64,000 nucleotides of DNA from Anniella stebbinsi (lineage: Eukaryota > Chordata > Lepidosauria > Squamata > Anniellidae). This document shows, piece by piece, positions 43,387 through 53,333 of this stretch. Made by a program: the position numbers and the translations under genes. The notes under the pieces were generated by a model. That model saw only the letters and a program-made list of their open reading frames with translations, did no database searches and had not been told where the DNA came from. Location of the stretch: NCBI GenBank assembly GCA_029215795.1, contig JARDYH010000003.1, positions 105,804,609 to 105,868,608 of the forward strand, given 5' to 3'. Within the stretch, counting starts at the first letter, position 1; the number at the start of each line of letters is the position of its first letter.

Positions 43387-43740
43387 GGTCCCCCCTACAA
43401 GGATTCGCTTTTGCGCCTGGTTAGGCGATTATGCGCATAATCGCAGAAGCGCATTTACGCCTAATCCCTCTGCACGAGAGGCGGCGAGAGGCGGGAAGCG
43501 CATTAACAGATGTCCAAAATGCGCTTTACAAGTAGTTAATGCGCATAAGCGCTTATTCACACAGTCAAAATGCGCTTTAACGGACGGAGCAAAATAAAAC
43601 TCGTGATTTAACGCGCATTCGATAATGTGCATAATCAGGGAGATAACGCGCCTCTACGCCCGATTTGCACTCCGTTCTTGTAGAGGTAATTTTTAAAATG
43701 CGCCTTGAAAGAGCTTTAAATGCCTCTTGTAGAGGCACCC
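43387..43740. mobile_element. MITE copy 2, GCGCATAATCGC family
   Basis: A complete 354-bp copy. Its termini, GGTCCCCCCTACAAGGATTC and CTCTTGTAGAGGCACCC, are inverted. TCA lies on both sides, a candidate 3-bp duplication. The interior is rich in GCGC/GCGCAT words and includes the palindromes GCGATTATGCGCATAATCGC and TTAATGCGCATAAGCGC. No coding capacity. Confidence 0.88.
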
Positions 43741-43794
43741 TCAGTTTGTGTATTGGTTCAAAACTGCAACATTATGTAAGGGGTCTAGACATAC

Positions 43795-44167
43795 CTAGGA
43801 TTTCGCTGTTAGAGTTTTTTGAGTGTATCAAAATAGGGTGATTTGGGTGATCTACTCGGATTTCAAAAAGGCTTTTGACAATATCTGTTACAAAAGGCTC
43901 CTAAGTAAACTTAGCAGTCATGGGATAAGAGAAAAGATTCTCTTATGGGTTGATAATAGTTGAACATGGGGTCTCCTGAGGATTGGGACTGGGAATTGTG
44001 CTTTATAACTTGTTCAGAAATGATCTGAAGTTAGGGGTGAGTAGAAAGGTGACCAAGTTTGCTGATAACACCATATTATTCAGAGTGGAGAAAGCAAAAA
44101 GGGATTGAAGGATCTCTTCAAAGTGGAGGAAGTGGGCAATAAAGGTAAATACAGTTCAGTGTAAGTA
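43795..44167 (+). mobile_element. CR1 LINE (second subfamily), part 1 of 3
   Basis: The + strand matches the CR1 RT core: the segment around 43850-43900 encodes an SDFKKAFDxICYKRL-like block. At 44000-44100 it reads LYNLFRNDLKLGVSRKVTKF then ADNTILFRVEKAKRD across shifted frames. The catalytic box is again FADN (GAT AAC at 44064-44069). The element is interrupted at 44168 and continues at 44935. Confidence 0.85.
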
Positions 44168-44934
44168 AGAACTCCATCACACCTAATTCCCCCCCCCCCC
44201 CGGTTTGCCTCCATGGTTGTTGTTTTTACCTCTGATGAAGAAGAGCATTAAGCTTATGATCCCTTTCACCTGAATAGCTGCTCTTTCACTCCTTCGCTCC
44301 TTGCTCTTCCACTCCACTAAAAGTCTGGATTATTTTCCCAAAGCGCATTTAATGCGCCCTAAGCCTCGATGTAGTTTTAAAGGAATGGGGGCTTGAATGG
44401 ATTGCATCAGGTCCTGGCAGGGAAGAACAATCTCTCCCAGCATCGAGCTCCAAGCCTCAATAGAAAACCCAAACCTTGCATCCCAGGCTCCAAAGCATTT
44501 TTTAAAATCATACAACCCCTGAATCTCTGCAAAGACATTGTACTCCCTAATGCCCCCAAAGAACCAGACTAAAGAGTTGTTCCATTTTTGCCCGGGAGAA
44601 AGGTGGTCTGGTTGAAGTACTCATCTGCCAGGACCTGACTGGAGGGAGAAACAGAAGGGGAGGGGTGGTGTGGAGCGGAAGAGCTAATGGGCATAGGAGC
44701 GAAGGAGCGGAAGAGCAGCTATTCAGGTGAAAGGGATCATAAACTTGACATGCTTCTGCCTCAGAGGTAAAAATCATGGAGGCAAAACGGGGGGGGGGGG
44801 AATTAGGTGTGATGAAGGTCTTAGCATTCTAGGAAAGGCTGGGGAAGAGGCGGGGTGTCATGTGAGTACCGTGCTGCAAATCTGCACACCAGGCATGGTG
44901 AGAGTGCACTAAATCGCTGGTGTGATGGAGCTCT
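44168..44934. mobile_element. CTCCATCACACC-ended element inserted in CR1, rearranged
   Basis: It begins AACTCCATCACACCTAATTC and ends ATCGCTGGTGTGATGGAGCT, so it has inverted termini. Compared with 41697-42242, its left 160 bp (44168-44325) is the inverted right end of the family. 44325-44815 is body plus right end in normal order. 44816-44934 is the inverted left end. The right-end sequence therefore occurs twice in opposite orientation. CR1 sequence continues on both sides, which proves insertion. Confidence 0.8.
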
Positions 44935-45194
44935 AAGTGTAAAGTGATGCACATTGGGATGAACTTCACATATATGCTGAGAGGATTTAAGCTGGTGGTA
45001 AATGATTAGGTAAGGGATGAGTGATCATGGGGCCATGGTGGATAGGTCCATGAAAACAATGACCAGTCATCCAGCTGCTGTGAGAAAGGCAAATTCCATT
45101 TTGGGGACCATTAGGAAAGAGATCAAAAATAAAAATATAATGGCCAATATCATAATGGCTTTATACAAATCTATGGTGAGACCACACTTGGAAT
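44935..45194 (+). mobile_element. CR1 LINE (second subfamily), part 2 of 3
   Basis: CR1 continues with GTAAAGTGATGCACATTGGG and, in frame at 45017, HPAAVRKANSILGTIRKEIK then ALYKSMVRPHLELG. It stops at 45194 where the hAT-like element was inserted. Confidence 0.85.
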
Positions 45195-45894
45195 TAGGGC
45201 TGCACACCGCTTGAGATCTGAATCCCGAATCCAAGGTGAATTGGGGTGATTCGCAGGGCTTTGAAACAGATCCGAATCAAATCAAAACAGGTTCAAATCG
45301 GTCTGAAGCGAATTGGCATGGTCTGAATATATTTGGATTCATTCAGATTGAATTGGACCTTTTTTCAAGCGCAGACCTCCTGTCTGGCTTGCAATGTTTC
45401 TTTTATTAGAGTAGAGGAGGAGGAGGAGTTTGGAGGGGGAAATTGGCTGTTAAGTGACAGCTTCATCTCCCAATCCTCCTGAAGTCTCCCAATTCTCTCC
45501 AGCAGCCTCCAATCACAATGGTGGAGGAAGGCTTAAGGGCAATCAGGAGATTGAGCTTCCTCTGTTCTTGCTCATTGTGGGTAGAGACTTGGTAGGAGAA
45601 GGATCGCTGATTTGGACTGGGTAGCTAGCCAGCTAGGTTTGTGGTTGGAGTCTTGGAGTGCGTGTTTGGTGGTGGGACTTGGTCTTTCAGCTGTCCCTTC
45701 CTCCACAGCATCTCTCATTGTCTATGTTTCGAACCACTGTGCCTGCCTCATAGGGCTGGTTTGTGCGTTTCTTGCTTTGACTCAGGGCATCAGTCATGCA
45801 TTGTTATGTAATGTCAGCTGCATTTTGAATGTGCTGCTGCCATCATGAGTGAATCCTCTTCTACACCTTTATAAGAACCAGGCAGGCGCTTTAT

Positions 45895-45933
<39 letters not shown>

Positions 45934-47115
45934 AGCAGTGCTGCTTACAGTGCAATAAGATGGACCCTGAAAAGATCCTCCACCTAGCCTCCTATTAAGG
46001 GGATGCCAAAGCATCTCTCACTGTCTATGTTTCGAACCACTGTGCCCACCTCACAGGGCCAGTTTGTTTGCTTTCTGCCTGCATCTCTGCCCTCCTGGTG
46101 CCTGGGGGATGTAGCTGGGCTTGGTGGTTCAATCCCACAAGCCTATGGCATACTTGCTCCCAGTGCTCCATGGCCATAGCCGCCTGCTGCCTCTCTGTAC
46201 CTGCCCACATAGCTGCCTGCCTGTCTGCCAGCCCTGTCTCTGCCCATGGGGCAATGTTGCAGAGTAGCCGGATCTCGCTTAGCTCATGCCCGCATAGCAG
46301 CCTTCTACCTCTCTGCCAGCCTGCCTGACTGCCTGTGCACCTGCATAGTTCTCCAATATTACTTGTCTGGGCCCGCCTTGCAGGGCCGGTTTGTGTTTCT
46401 GGCTTTGTATCAAGAAAATCCTTGGCTCACTTATGTCATGGGTTGCTTTGCTTCCTCCCACTGCTGTGATCCTGTCACAGCCACACATGGCTCCATCCAA
46501 AGCACTGCATGGATGTGCCCACCAGCCCACCTCCCAGGGCTGGTTTGTTTTGGCTCAATCTCTGAGGCACATTGCTCCCAGCCAGGTAATGTGCATGTAG
46601 TGCCTAAGACACTTTCCCTGTTTCTTTTCTGAATGGGAAGCGCCTGCCTCAGGATATGGCAGCTTCAGAATAAACAAAAGAAAACTGAAGTAGGGGAGAT
46701 TTGCACTTCAAAAACACACAGAGATTAGGGAAGGGACAGTGTGAGCTTGACACACATCTTCAAATCGCTCTTTGCTTTGAGTGGCTGCTTTGTTTCCTTG
46801 AAAAATCGTATTTTTAGCAGTGGATTACAGGAATACCACTGCAGAGATCTGTCTGAAATTTGGCACACATGAGCACCTCCATGGTATCTGCAAGGTCTCC
46901 AACTTTCATGTTTCTATCTTGAAAAAATAAAAAAGTTATAGGTGTTTATTTTTTCCAATGCTAGTCTATGGGAAAATGAAAAATCCGAATCTCGATTTGG
47001 ATACGGATCCGAGGCAAGGCAGACTGGGTCTGAATCAATCTGAAGCGAATCAGGCTGAAGTTAGAAGGTCCGAATCAGGATCCGAAGCAAATCAGGGGGT
47101 CCGTGCACAGTTCTC
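45195..47115. mobile_element. 1.9-kb non-autonomous hAT-like element with 8-bp TSD
   Basis: It is flanked by CTTGGAAT on both sides (45187-45194 and 47116-47123), and the flanking CR1 reads through when the element is removed. It starts TAGGGCTGCACACCG and ends CGTGCACAGTTCTC, imperfect inverted repeats resembling TAGGGRTGTGCAC. The subterminal regions are strings of GAATCCGAATC / GGATCCGAAGC. The interior contains a repeated CTATGTTTCGAACCACTGTG block (45722 and 46025), a (GAT)n tract and an AACTTTCATGTTTCTATCTT block also present at 62017-62870. No transposase frame. Confidence 0.85.
45896..45932. repeat. (ATG)n microsatellite
   Basis: About 12 ATG/GAT units inside the hAT-like element. 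The poly-His frame on the minus strand is a by-product. Confidence 0.95.
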
Positions 47116-47565
47116 CTTGGAATGCTATGTGCAGTTCCAGTCACTGAACCTTAAAAAAGATATTGTAGAGCTGGAAAAGCTGTAGAAAACGCCAACCAAA
47201 ATAATCCAGAGGTCGAAACAACTCACCTATGAAGAAAGCTTACAGTGTTGGGGGCTTTTCAGCTTAATAAAAAGGCAGGTAAGGGGAGAGGGACACATGA
47301 TAGAGGTTCATAAAATCATACATGGTGTGGAGTATTTTCCCTCTTCAGAAGCTGAATGATGGAATATTCAGGAAAGAGAAAAGGGACTCCTTCTCCACAC
47401 AGCACATTGTTAAACAATGGTATTTGCTACCCCCCAAGGTGTAGGCAGGGATGGCCACCAATTTAGATGGCTTTAAAAGGTGATTGGACAAATTCATGGA
47501 GGATAAGACTATCAAAGGCTACTAATCATGACAACTGTACATGACCTCCAGAATCAGAGGCAACA
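47116..47565 (+). mobile_element. CR1 LINE (second subfamily), part 3 of 3, 3' end
   Basis: After the duplicated CTTGGAAT, CR1 resumes with GCTATGTGCAGTTCCAGTCA, then ATAATCCAGAGGTCGAAACA and the 3' region GGCCACCAATTTAGATGGCT and GATTGGACAAATTCATGGAG, as at 33765. Confidence 0.85.
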
Positions 47566-48530
47566 GACCTCTAAATAGCAAATTGCGTGGGCAGCACTTC
47601 ATTGGGTCCGGCTGGCAAAGGGATGGGAACAAATAGACACAGAGGCATAACTGGGATAATAAACTGGCCACAACTTATATTGACTCACTTGAATAGGCTT
47701 GGCGGCGGCATAGGGCGTGGATCCCGTAATTGGCTAGCCCGCCTGCTGACCGATTCCTCTGGCCCGCATGCCAGGAGCATAGGTGGTGGGTGGAAGGGCC
47801 AGGGGCACCCCATGGCACAGACCGCTAATGTGAACCCCTTGCCACCACCATGGACGTGGCCAGCTCGCAGCCCCCATGATGGTCTGGGCACCACGTTCCT
47901 GAGATCCCTTATGGGAATCCTTCCCGTGGGGGAGCAGGGAGCCTGCTCCCCCTCACCAATGGATCCAGACCAGTGCCTATCACGCCTTTGATAACATTTG
48001 GTAACACTGTGACAAATGTTATCAAATGAAGCATCCACAAAGATTTAGTCCAGATTAATTTATTTACAACGGAATTAATCTTGCAATGGGGAAGGCAAAA
48101 AACAAAACAAAACCCAAAAAAACCCTGCGCAGTCTTTGCCAATTGGTGTGCAGGCAAAATTCCTTCCCAGCCCTATTAACTGGCGACTACTTCTGCCACT
48201 GCAAGACATCTTACCGTTGGGAGTGGGTGGGGAGGTGGGTGGGTGGGGAAGTCAGCAGCTGCCATCCTGGAGCCGCATGGGAGCCTCAAGTTGAATTGGA
48301 GGCAGAACAAAGGAGCGATCTCACTCTGCTGGCTCCGCCTCTTTGGCCCCACCCCATCATTGCACTGATTGGCTCAGCAATCCCCTCCTGGGATGAAGAT
48401 GCTGCTGCTGGGGCTGTGCTGCCGCAGTGGCTGTACCACCCCCTCTTTACCAGCCTTCTCGCTTCACTGCCGGCTTGCGCTCCCACCCCCACAATGCATC
48501 GCTCCCTGTTAAATGCAGGAACTTGGCTTC
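47566..48530. other. WNT7B: Intronic, unclassified
   Basis: I recognise no exon. A 14-bp perfect hairpin with a 12-nt loop occurs at 47987-48026 (TTTGATAACATTTG / CAAATGTTATCAAA). The 234-codon open frame 48086-48790 is low complexity at its start and overlaps a CR1 fragment, so it is not a gene. Confidence 0.45.
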
Positions 48531-48534
48531 TGGG

Positions 48535-48672
48535 GTACAAGAGTGGAAGAGGAGTATTACCCCCATGCCCTGCTTGTGGTCTTCTCATGGGCATCTGGGT
48601 TGCCACCACAGGAAATTGGTGGCCGGATTACATAGATGTTTCGTCTGATCCAACCGGGCTCCTCTCCTATTC
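48535..48672 (+). mobile_element. CR1 3' fragment, second subfamily
   Basis: CCATGCCCTGCTTGTGGTCT then TCTCATGGGCATCTGGGTTG and a degraded GATCCAACCGGGCTCCTCTC match the terminal part of the CR1 subfamily seen at 33765. Confidence 0.6.
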
Positions 48673-48828
48673 TCATGAAGGCAGTGGCCCCAGAGAACAA
48701 CAGGGTTTTAAACAGGGCGAGGAGAATTCCTTGAAGATTGGAGGCTCTCACATTGTCCACACTTCTACTGCGGAACTTGTTGGAGAATAGAAGTGAACGA
48801 AAAGCATGGAGCCAGTGTTTCTTCCCCA

Positions 48829-48970
48829 GTCTTCCTCAACCTGCTGCCCTCCAGATTTGATGGCATCATCCCTATGGGGAAAGGTTGCAATGAAAGGGTG
48901 GGGATGATGGGAGTTGTAGTCCATCAACTCCCATCATTCTCATTGCACCCTTTCCCCATAGGGATGATGC
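48829..48970. mobile_element. Hairpin element with unusually exact inner arms
   Basis: Arms 48863-48893 and 48940-48970 (GCATCATCCCTATGGGGAAA…) pair in 30 of 31 positions. Inside them, 48904-48916 and 48925-48937 (ATGATGGGAGTTG / CAACTCCCATCAT) pair exactly. The outer CAACCTGCTGCCCTCCAGAT is the left end of the ACAACTCCCA hairpin family, but the outer right end is lost into a CR1 fragment. Confidence 0.8.
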
Positions 48971-48974
48971 TGTA

Positions 48975-49612
48975 GCCCCCTGATCATTTTGGTTGCCCTT
49001 GTCCAGCTCTAAAAGATCCTTGAGTTTGGGTGGCCAGAATTGTACGTCACATCCCAAATCTGGCTGCACCATAGATTTTGTATAACAGCGTTATGATAAC
49101 AGTAGTTTTTTTTTCAAGTTCTTTTCTTAATAACCACTAGCATGAAAGTTCCCTTTTTTTCATAGCTGCTGCACACTGATTTTTCACGGAGCTCTCTCCT
49201 ACCATGACCTCAGGCTCTCTTCCCTTCCCTAGTTTGCCACTGGTCTGTTTGTCACCACCAGTGTATATGCAAAGCTAGAGGTGGTTTCCCCCGCCCCTTA
49301 CCCCTGTGAACAATGCAGTTATGCTGAAATGCATTTCTAACTTTTGGGGGGGTCAATTCCCCCAGTTTGGAGAGATCCTTTTGGAGCTCTTCACAATCCT
49401 CCTGGGCTTTCAGCATCTTGAACAATTTGGTGCTATTTGCAAACTTGCCCACTTCACTGCTTACTCCGAACACCTGATCATTGATCAACAATTTTTAAGT
49501 AACAAACAAAACACACCTGTTGCAGTACAGATCCTTGGGCTCCACTTCCTCTTCCAAAGACTGAATCCAGAGCTATGTGTGTGTGTGGAAAATCCCTTTG
49601 CTCATTTTAATC
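48975..49612 (-). mobile_element. CR1 LINE fragment, minus strand
   Basis: The minus-strand frame 49491-49252 encodes MLINDQVFGVSSEVGKFANS then TKLFKMLKAQEDCEELQKDL, the CR1 RT region around the catalytic box (here FANS, disabled). Toward 48975 it carries the downstream WPPKLKDLLELDKGNQNDQG segment. Confidence 0.8.
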
Positions 49613-49619
49613 TTGTCCT

Positions 49620-50165
49620 ATGACACCGTGCCTGTCCTGCTGACACCCTGCCTCTTCCCCAGCCTTTCCTAGAATGCTAAAAGTCTGGATTATTTTCCCT
49701 AAGCGCATTTAATGCACCCTAAGACTCCGTGTAGTTTTAAAGGAACTGGGGGCTTGAATGGATTGCATCAGGTCCTGGGAGGCAAAAGCGATCTCTCCCA
49801 GCAGCCGGCTCCAAGCCTCAATATGAAACCCAAACCTTGCATCTCAGGCTCCAAAGTGCTTTTTAAAATTATATGATGCCTGAGTCTCTGCAGAGACAGG
49901 ATTGCACTCCCTCAATGCCCCCAAGAGTCGTTCCATTTTTGCCCGGCAGAAAGGTGGTCTAGTTAAAGTGCTCATCTACAGGACCTGACTGGAGGGAAAA
50001 AGAGAAGGGGAGGGGTGGAGTGGAGTGGACTGGAGTGGACTGGAAGAGCAAATGAGCGAAGGAGCAAAAGAGCAGCTATTCAGATGAAAGGGATCATAAG
50101 CGTAACACACTGGTAAAAAAACACGGAGGCAAACCAGGGGGGGAAATTAGATGTGATGGAGGTCT
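49620..50165. mobile_element. CTCCATCACACC-ended element, left end missing
   Basis: It matches 41780-42242 throughout (GACACCGTGCCTGTCCTGCT, AAGTCTGGATTATTTTCCCT, CCAAGCCTCAATATGAAACC and AGCTATTCAGATGAAAGGGA) and ends GAAATTAGATGTGATGGAGG. The first 80 bp of the family are absent where it abuts the CR1 fragment. Confidence 0.8.
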
Positions 50166-52216
50166 AAAGGAAAGGAGGTAGTGTGTATCATGCAGTTGAT
50201 TGCTACTACAACATGGAAAGCAGGAAACAGAAGGACATTTTTTAAAACTCCTAGTAACTTTAGATCCTTTAGAAGTAATGATTAAAATAATATTAATTAT
50301 TCTAGAGGTAGGTTCACTATTTCCCACCACTGCTTGCTGATTCAATGCTTTCTGGCCAGAATCGGCTGGGGAGTTAAATTGTGTGGGGTGCATGAAGATA
50401 GTTGAATTGGGAGATGTTTGGAAGGAGCTGAAAGGAGGACATTACTTTGGAGGACATTACTTGAATACCTTTGAGTCTTGTTGATTTCAGTGGCAGAGAG
50501 ATCAGCATGCACTTAAATCTCCTCCATTGAAGGAAAAGAAACATCAAAGTGCATCACTTTGGCTGGATCATGCTCTTAGATATTTTTATATTAGTATGTA
50601 GCTTTTCAGCCCATGAGAGCCCTTACCAAAAACCCTAAATAGATTAGGGGCTAATTACTAATCACACACTAGCCTATGTAACAGTACACCAGTATTATTT
50701 ATGGAAAAAAAGCTGCTTCCCCAGGAAGGGGATTGCAGGGTACTTAATGTTTTCTCTGCCTGCTGGTTCCCTGCTCCAAAATGCCATTAAATATCTTTCT
50801 CTCTTGCAGGGGTTCAAAATGCGTGTTTATTTTCTTGGATGGCTTAACATCGGAACATCAAATGTAGAGTGGATATTCATTAAAATGAAAAGGCATCAAA
50901 TAATAAGTCTACACACATGCACATATAAAACCGCCAGACAACATTCTTTTGCAGAAGGGCAGAAAACTAAAGAGAGGCAGGGATCTTGGATGTTGTAGAC
51001 ATTATTTGGTCAGCCCGGTAGCTTTATGCTTATGTGGAAGCCTTCTTCAAGGATTCCAGCAGAGACAATGTTGTCTTTGGAGCTAGGGGGACTCACTTCA
51101 AAGTCTGGACTGACTGTGTGGCTTGGCCAAACTGCTGTTTCTCAGCTTCTGTCCCCTACTGTTTCTATCAGGTTGGACAAACATAGATTCCATTCCCTGC
51201 CTTAATGGAGGAGCGCCTGATGTTACGTGTAGTTGATGAAGAGCTCCAAGGAGCCAGATCATTGACCAAACCTGATATCAGCTGGCAAACACAATGCAAT
51301 GCCGTTGTGAAGTCATTCTGGTCAGTAGGGTTGGGTTGCAGTTGTACTGGATGCCTTGCCTTGACATCGGGATTAGGAGCAAAGTGTCACGCCCAGGCCT
51401 TGTCAAGTTGGGAGCTGGGTGGGCTGAAGCAACCCAGGGAACAGGTGAAGAAGTCTGCACCAGCCCCAGAAGCCAGTGAAAATCCTGTGATGACTAACTG
51501 CATGACTGAAGGTGGTGCACCTGGAGCCCTTTGAAAATACCGGACTGATCAGCCCACTTCTTCGGCACTTGGGAGACCAGTTAAAGATGTTTTTACTTCA
51601 TTAATCTCTTACCTTTAAAACACTGGAACTGAATAAATTACCTCAATAAATAGATTAAAATACGATGGGTTTGGGTTGTCATGATTGCTGTCAATAGGTC
51701 TATTGCTATGATTTTTCCTAAAGTGTTGCCTGACGGGGTCAAGGAGCTGACAAAAGCATGGGAGCTCTCTGTTTATCCAAATAGCCAACATCACCTCCTC
51801 CTATAAAACAACTTAAGCTAGATGGGCCTCTGGGCCTGTCTAGCTGACGTCCCAGCAGTGGATGCGGATGGGCGACACAGAGGCTGTAAGATCCTGTGGA
51901 TCCACACCTTCCATTTCCCCTCCCTGCCCTCTTTTTGTCCTCCCCAAACTCTTCCAAGGTCAGTGTTGCATCCTTGGAAGAGCAGCTGCCGGCTGCTTTC
52001 TGCAATGATGGTGAGTGAGGAGGTGGGGGAACAGCTTGATCTTGGATTCCACTGCCCAAGGTAGTAGCTACAGCCTCAGCAGTGGGCAGCTGCTCTTCTA
52101 TGGTCTTGGGGATGCTTTCCCAGAGACCAATGGATTGCTCTGCCCATTTTCTGTTTAATGGCTGCTGATATTCTCCTGATGAGGCAGTTCAGTACTCACA
52201 CGGTATTTGCAAGTTT
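50166..52216. other. WNT7B: Intronic, no gene seen
   Basis: No confident repeat or exon. Open frames at 51205-51534 and 51739-52059 lack domains and splice support. Confidence 0.4.
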
Positions 52217-52571
52217 GGGTGCCTCTACAAGAGGCATTTAAAGCTCTTTCAAGGCACATTAAAAAAATTACCTCTACAAGAACGGAGCACAAATCGGGTG
52301 TAGAGGCGTGTTATCTCTCCAATTATGTGCATTATCGAATGCGCGTTAAATCGCGAGTTTTATTTTGCTCCGTCCGTTAAAGCGCATTTTGACTGTGTGA
52401 ATAAGCGCTTATGCGCATTAACTACTTGTAAAGTGCATTTTGGACATCCGTTAATGCGCTTCGCCACCTCTCGCCGCCTCTCGTGCAGAGGGATTAGGCG
52501 TAAATGCGCTTCAGCGATTATGCGCATAATCGCCTAACCGGGCGCAAAAGCGAATCCTTGTAGAGGGGACC
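52217..52571. mobile_element. MITE copy 3, GCGCATAATCGC family (inverted)
   Basis: A complete 355-bp copy in reverse orientation to copies 1 and 2. Termini are GGGTGCCTCTACAAGAGG and CGAATCCTTGTAGAGGGGAC then C. TTT lies on both sides, a candidate 3-bp duplication. By eye it differs from copy 2 at about one position in 15, so the two are fairly young. Confidence 0.88.
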
Positions 52572-53294
52572 TTTCACTCCTAGGGGGAATAACAGCGTTG
52601 AAGTGAGTGTGACTTACCTTGGGAGAATGGCCTGGGAAAGGGGTTCCGGCATTGTGGTCCTCATCCAAACCCTGCAATACTTTCAGTTAAAAGATAGACA
52701 GACAGAGAGCGAGCGAGCGAGCGAGCGAGCAGGGGGAAACCTGATTGCAGATCTCCTAACATTGCATTTAGTTTGGCTCTGAAAATGATGGTTAATTTTA
52801 TTTGCATGTCTTTGTATAACAGTTGATATGATTCAAGTGTTGGCATGTCTGAATGTGTGTAGCAAGCAAGCTTGCCACAGAAAGAGGCCAATTTTAGCTG
52901 CAGCAAATAGAGGTGGCCTTTAAAAAGAAGCAAAGGGAATTTTTTCACTGTATGTTTTAACCTCTGCCAAATCTCTGCCTCCTCCTCTACCTGCCCACCC
53001 CTAACCCAAGATTCTCTTTCATTACATTCCTTGTCAGATGAGAAATGATACTTTTAAAAAACTATGCCGGTGGGAGACAGGTCAGCTTTACAAGTTCAAC
53101 ATTCTTGTGATAGCTTAGGTTCTAGTTACCCTTACACCGAGCTAGGCACAGACGTTATTATGGGTTTCACTCTAGACATGACCTGAAATTTATATGTATA
53201 TTTGCAACTCATATATTTGCAACACTGATATATACTGAGGGACAACTGTAATAAAGATGATGACAGTGTGAGAGGATCACCAGAGAGATGGGGA

Positions 53295-53333
<39 letters not shown>

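Noticed and set aside
45814..46014. Poly-His and poly-Asn/poly-Tyr reading frames at microsatellites (also at 5457, 18693, 31473)
   Set aside because: They are translations of (ATG)n or (ATT)n tracts within transposons or repeats, with no sign of being genes.
48086..48790. 234-codon open frame
   Set aside because: It begins in an A-rich low-complexity string and ends in CR1-derived sequence. No domain is recognised.
53290..53331. (GA)n tract as a GAGA-type regulatory element
   Set aside because: It is a plain dinucleotide microsatellite deep in the intron with no nearby promoter features.
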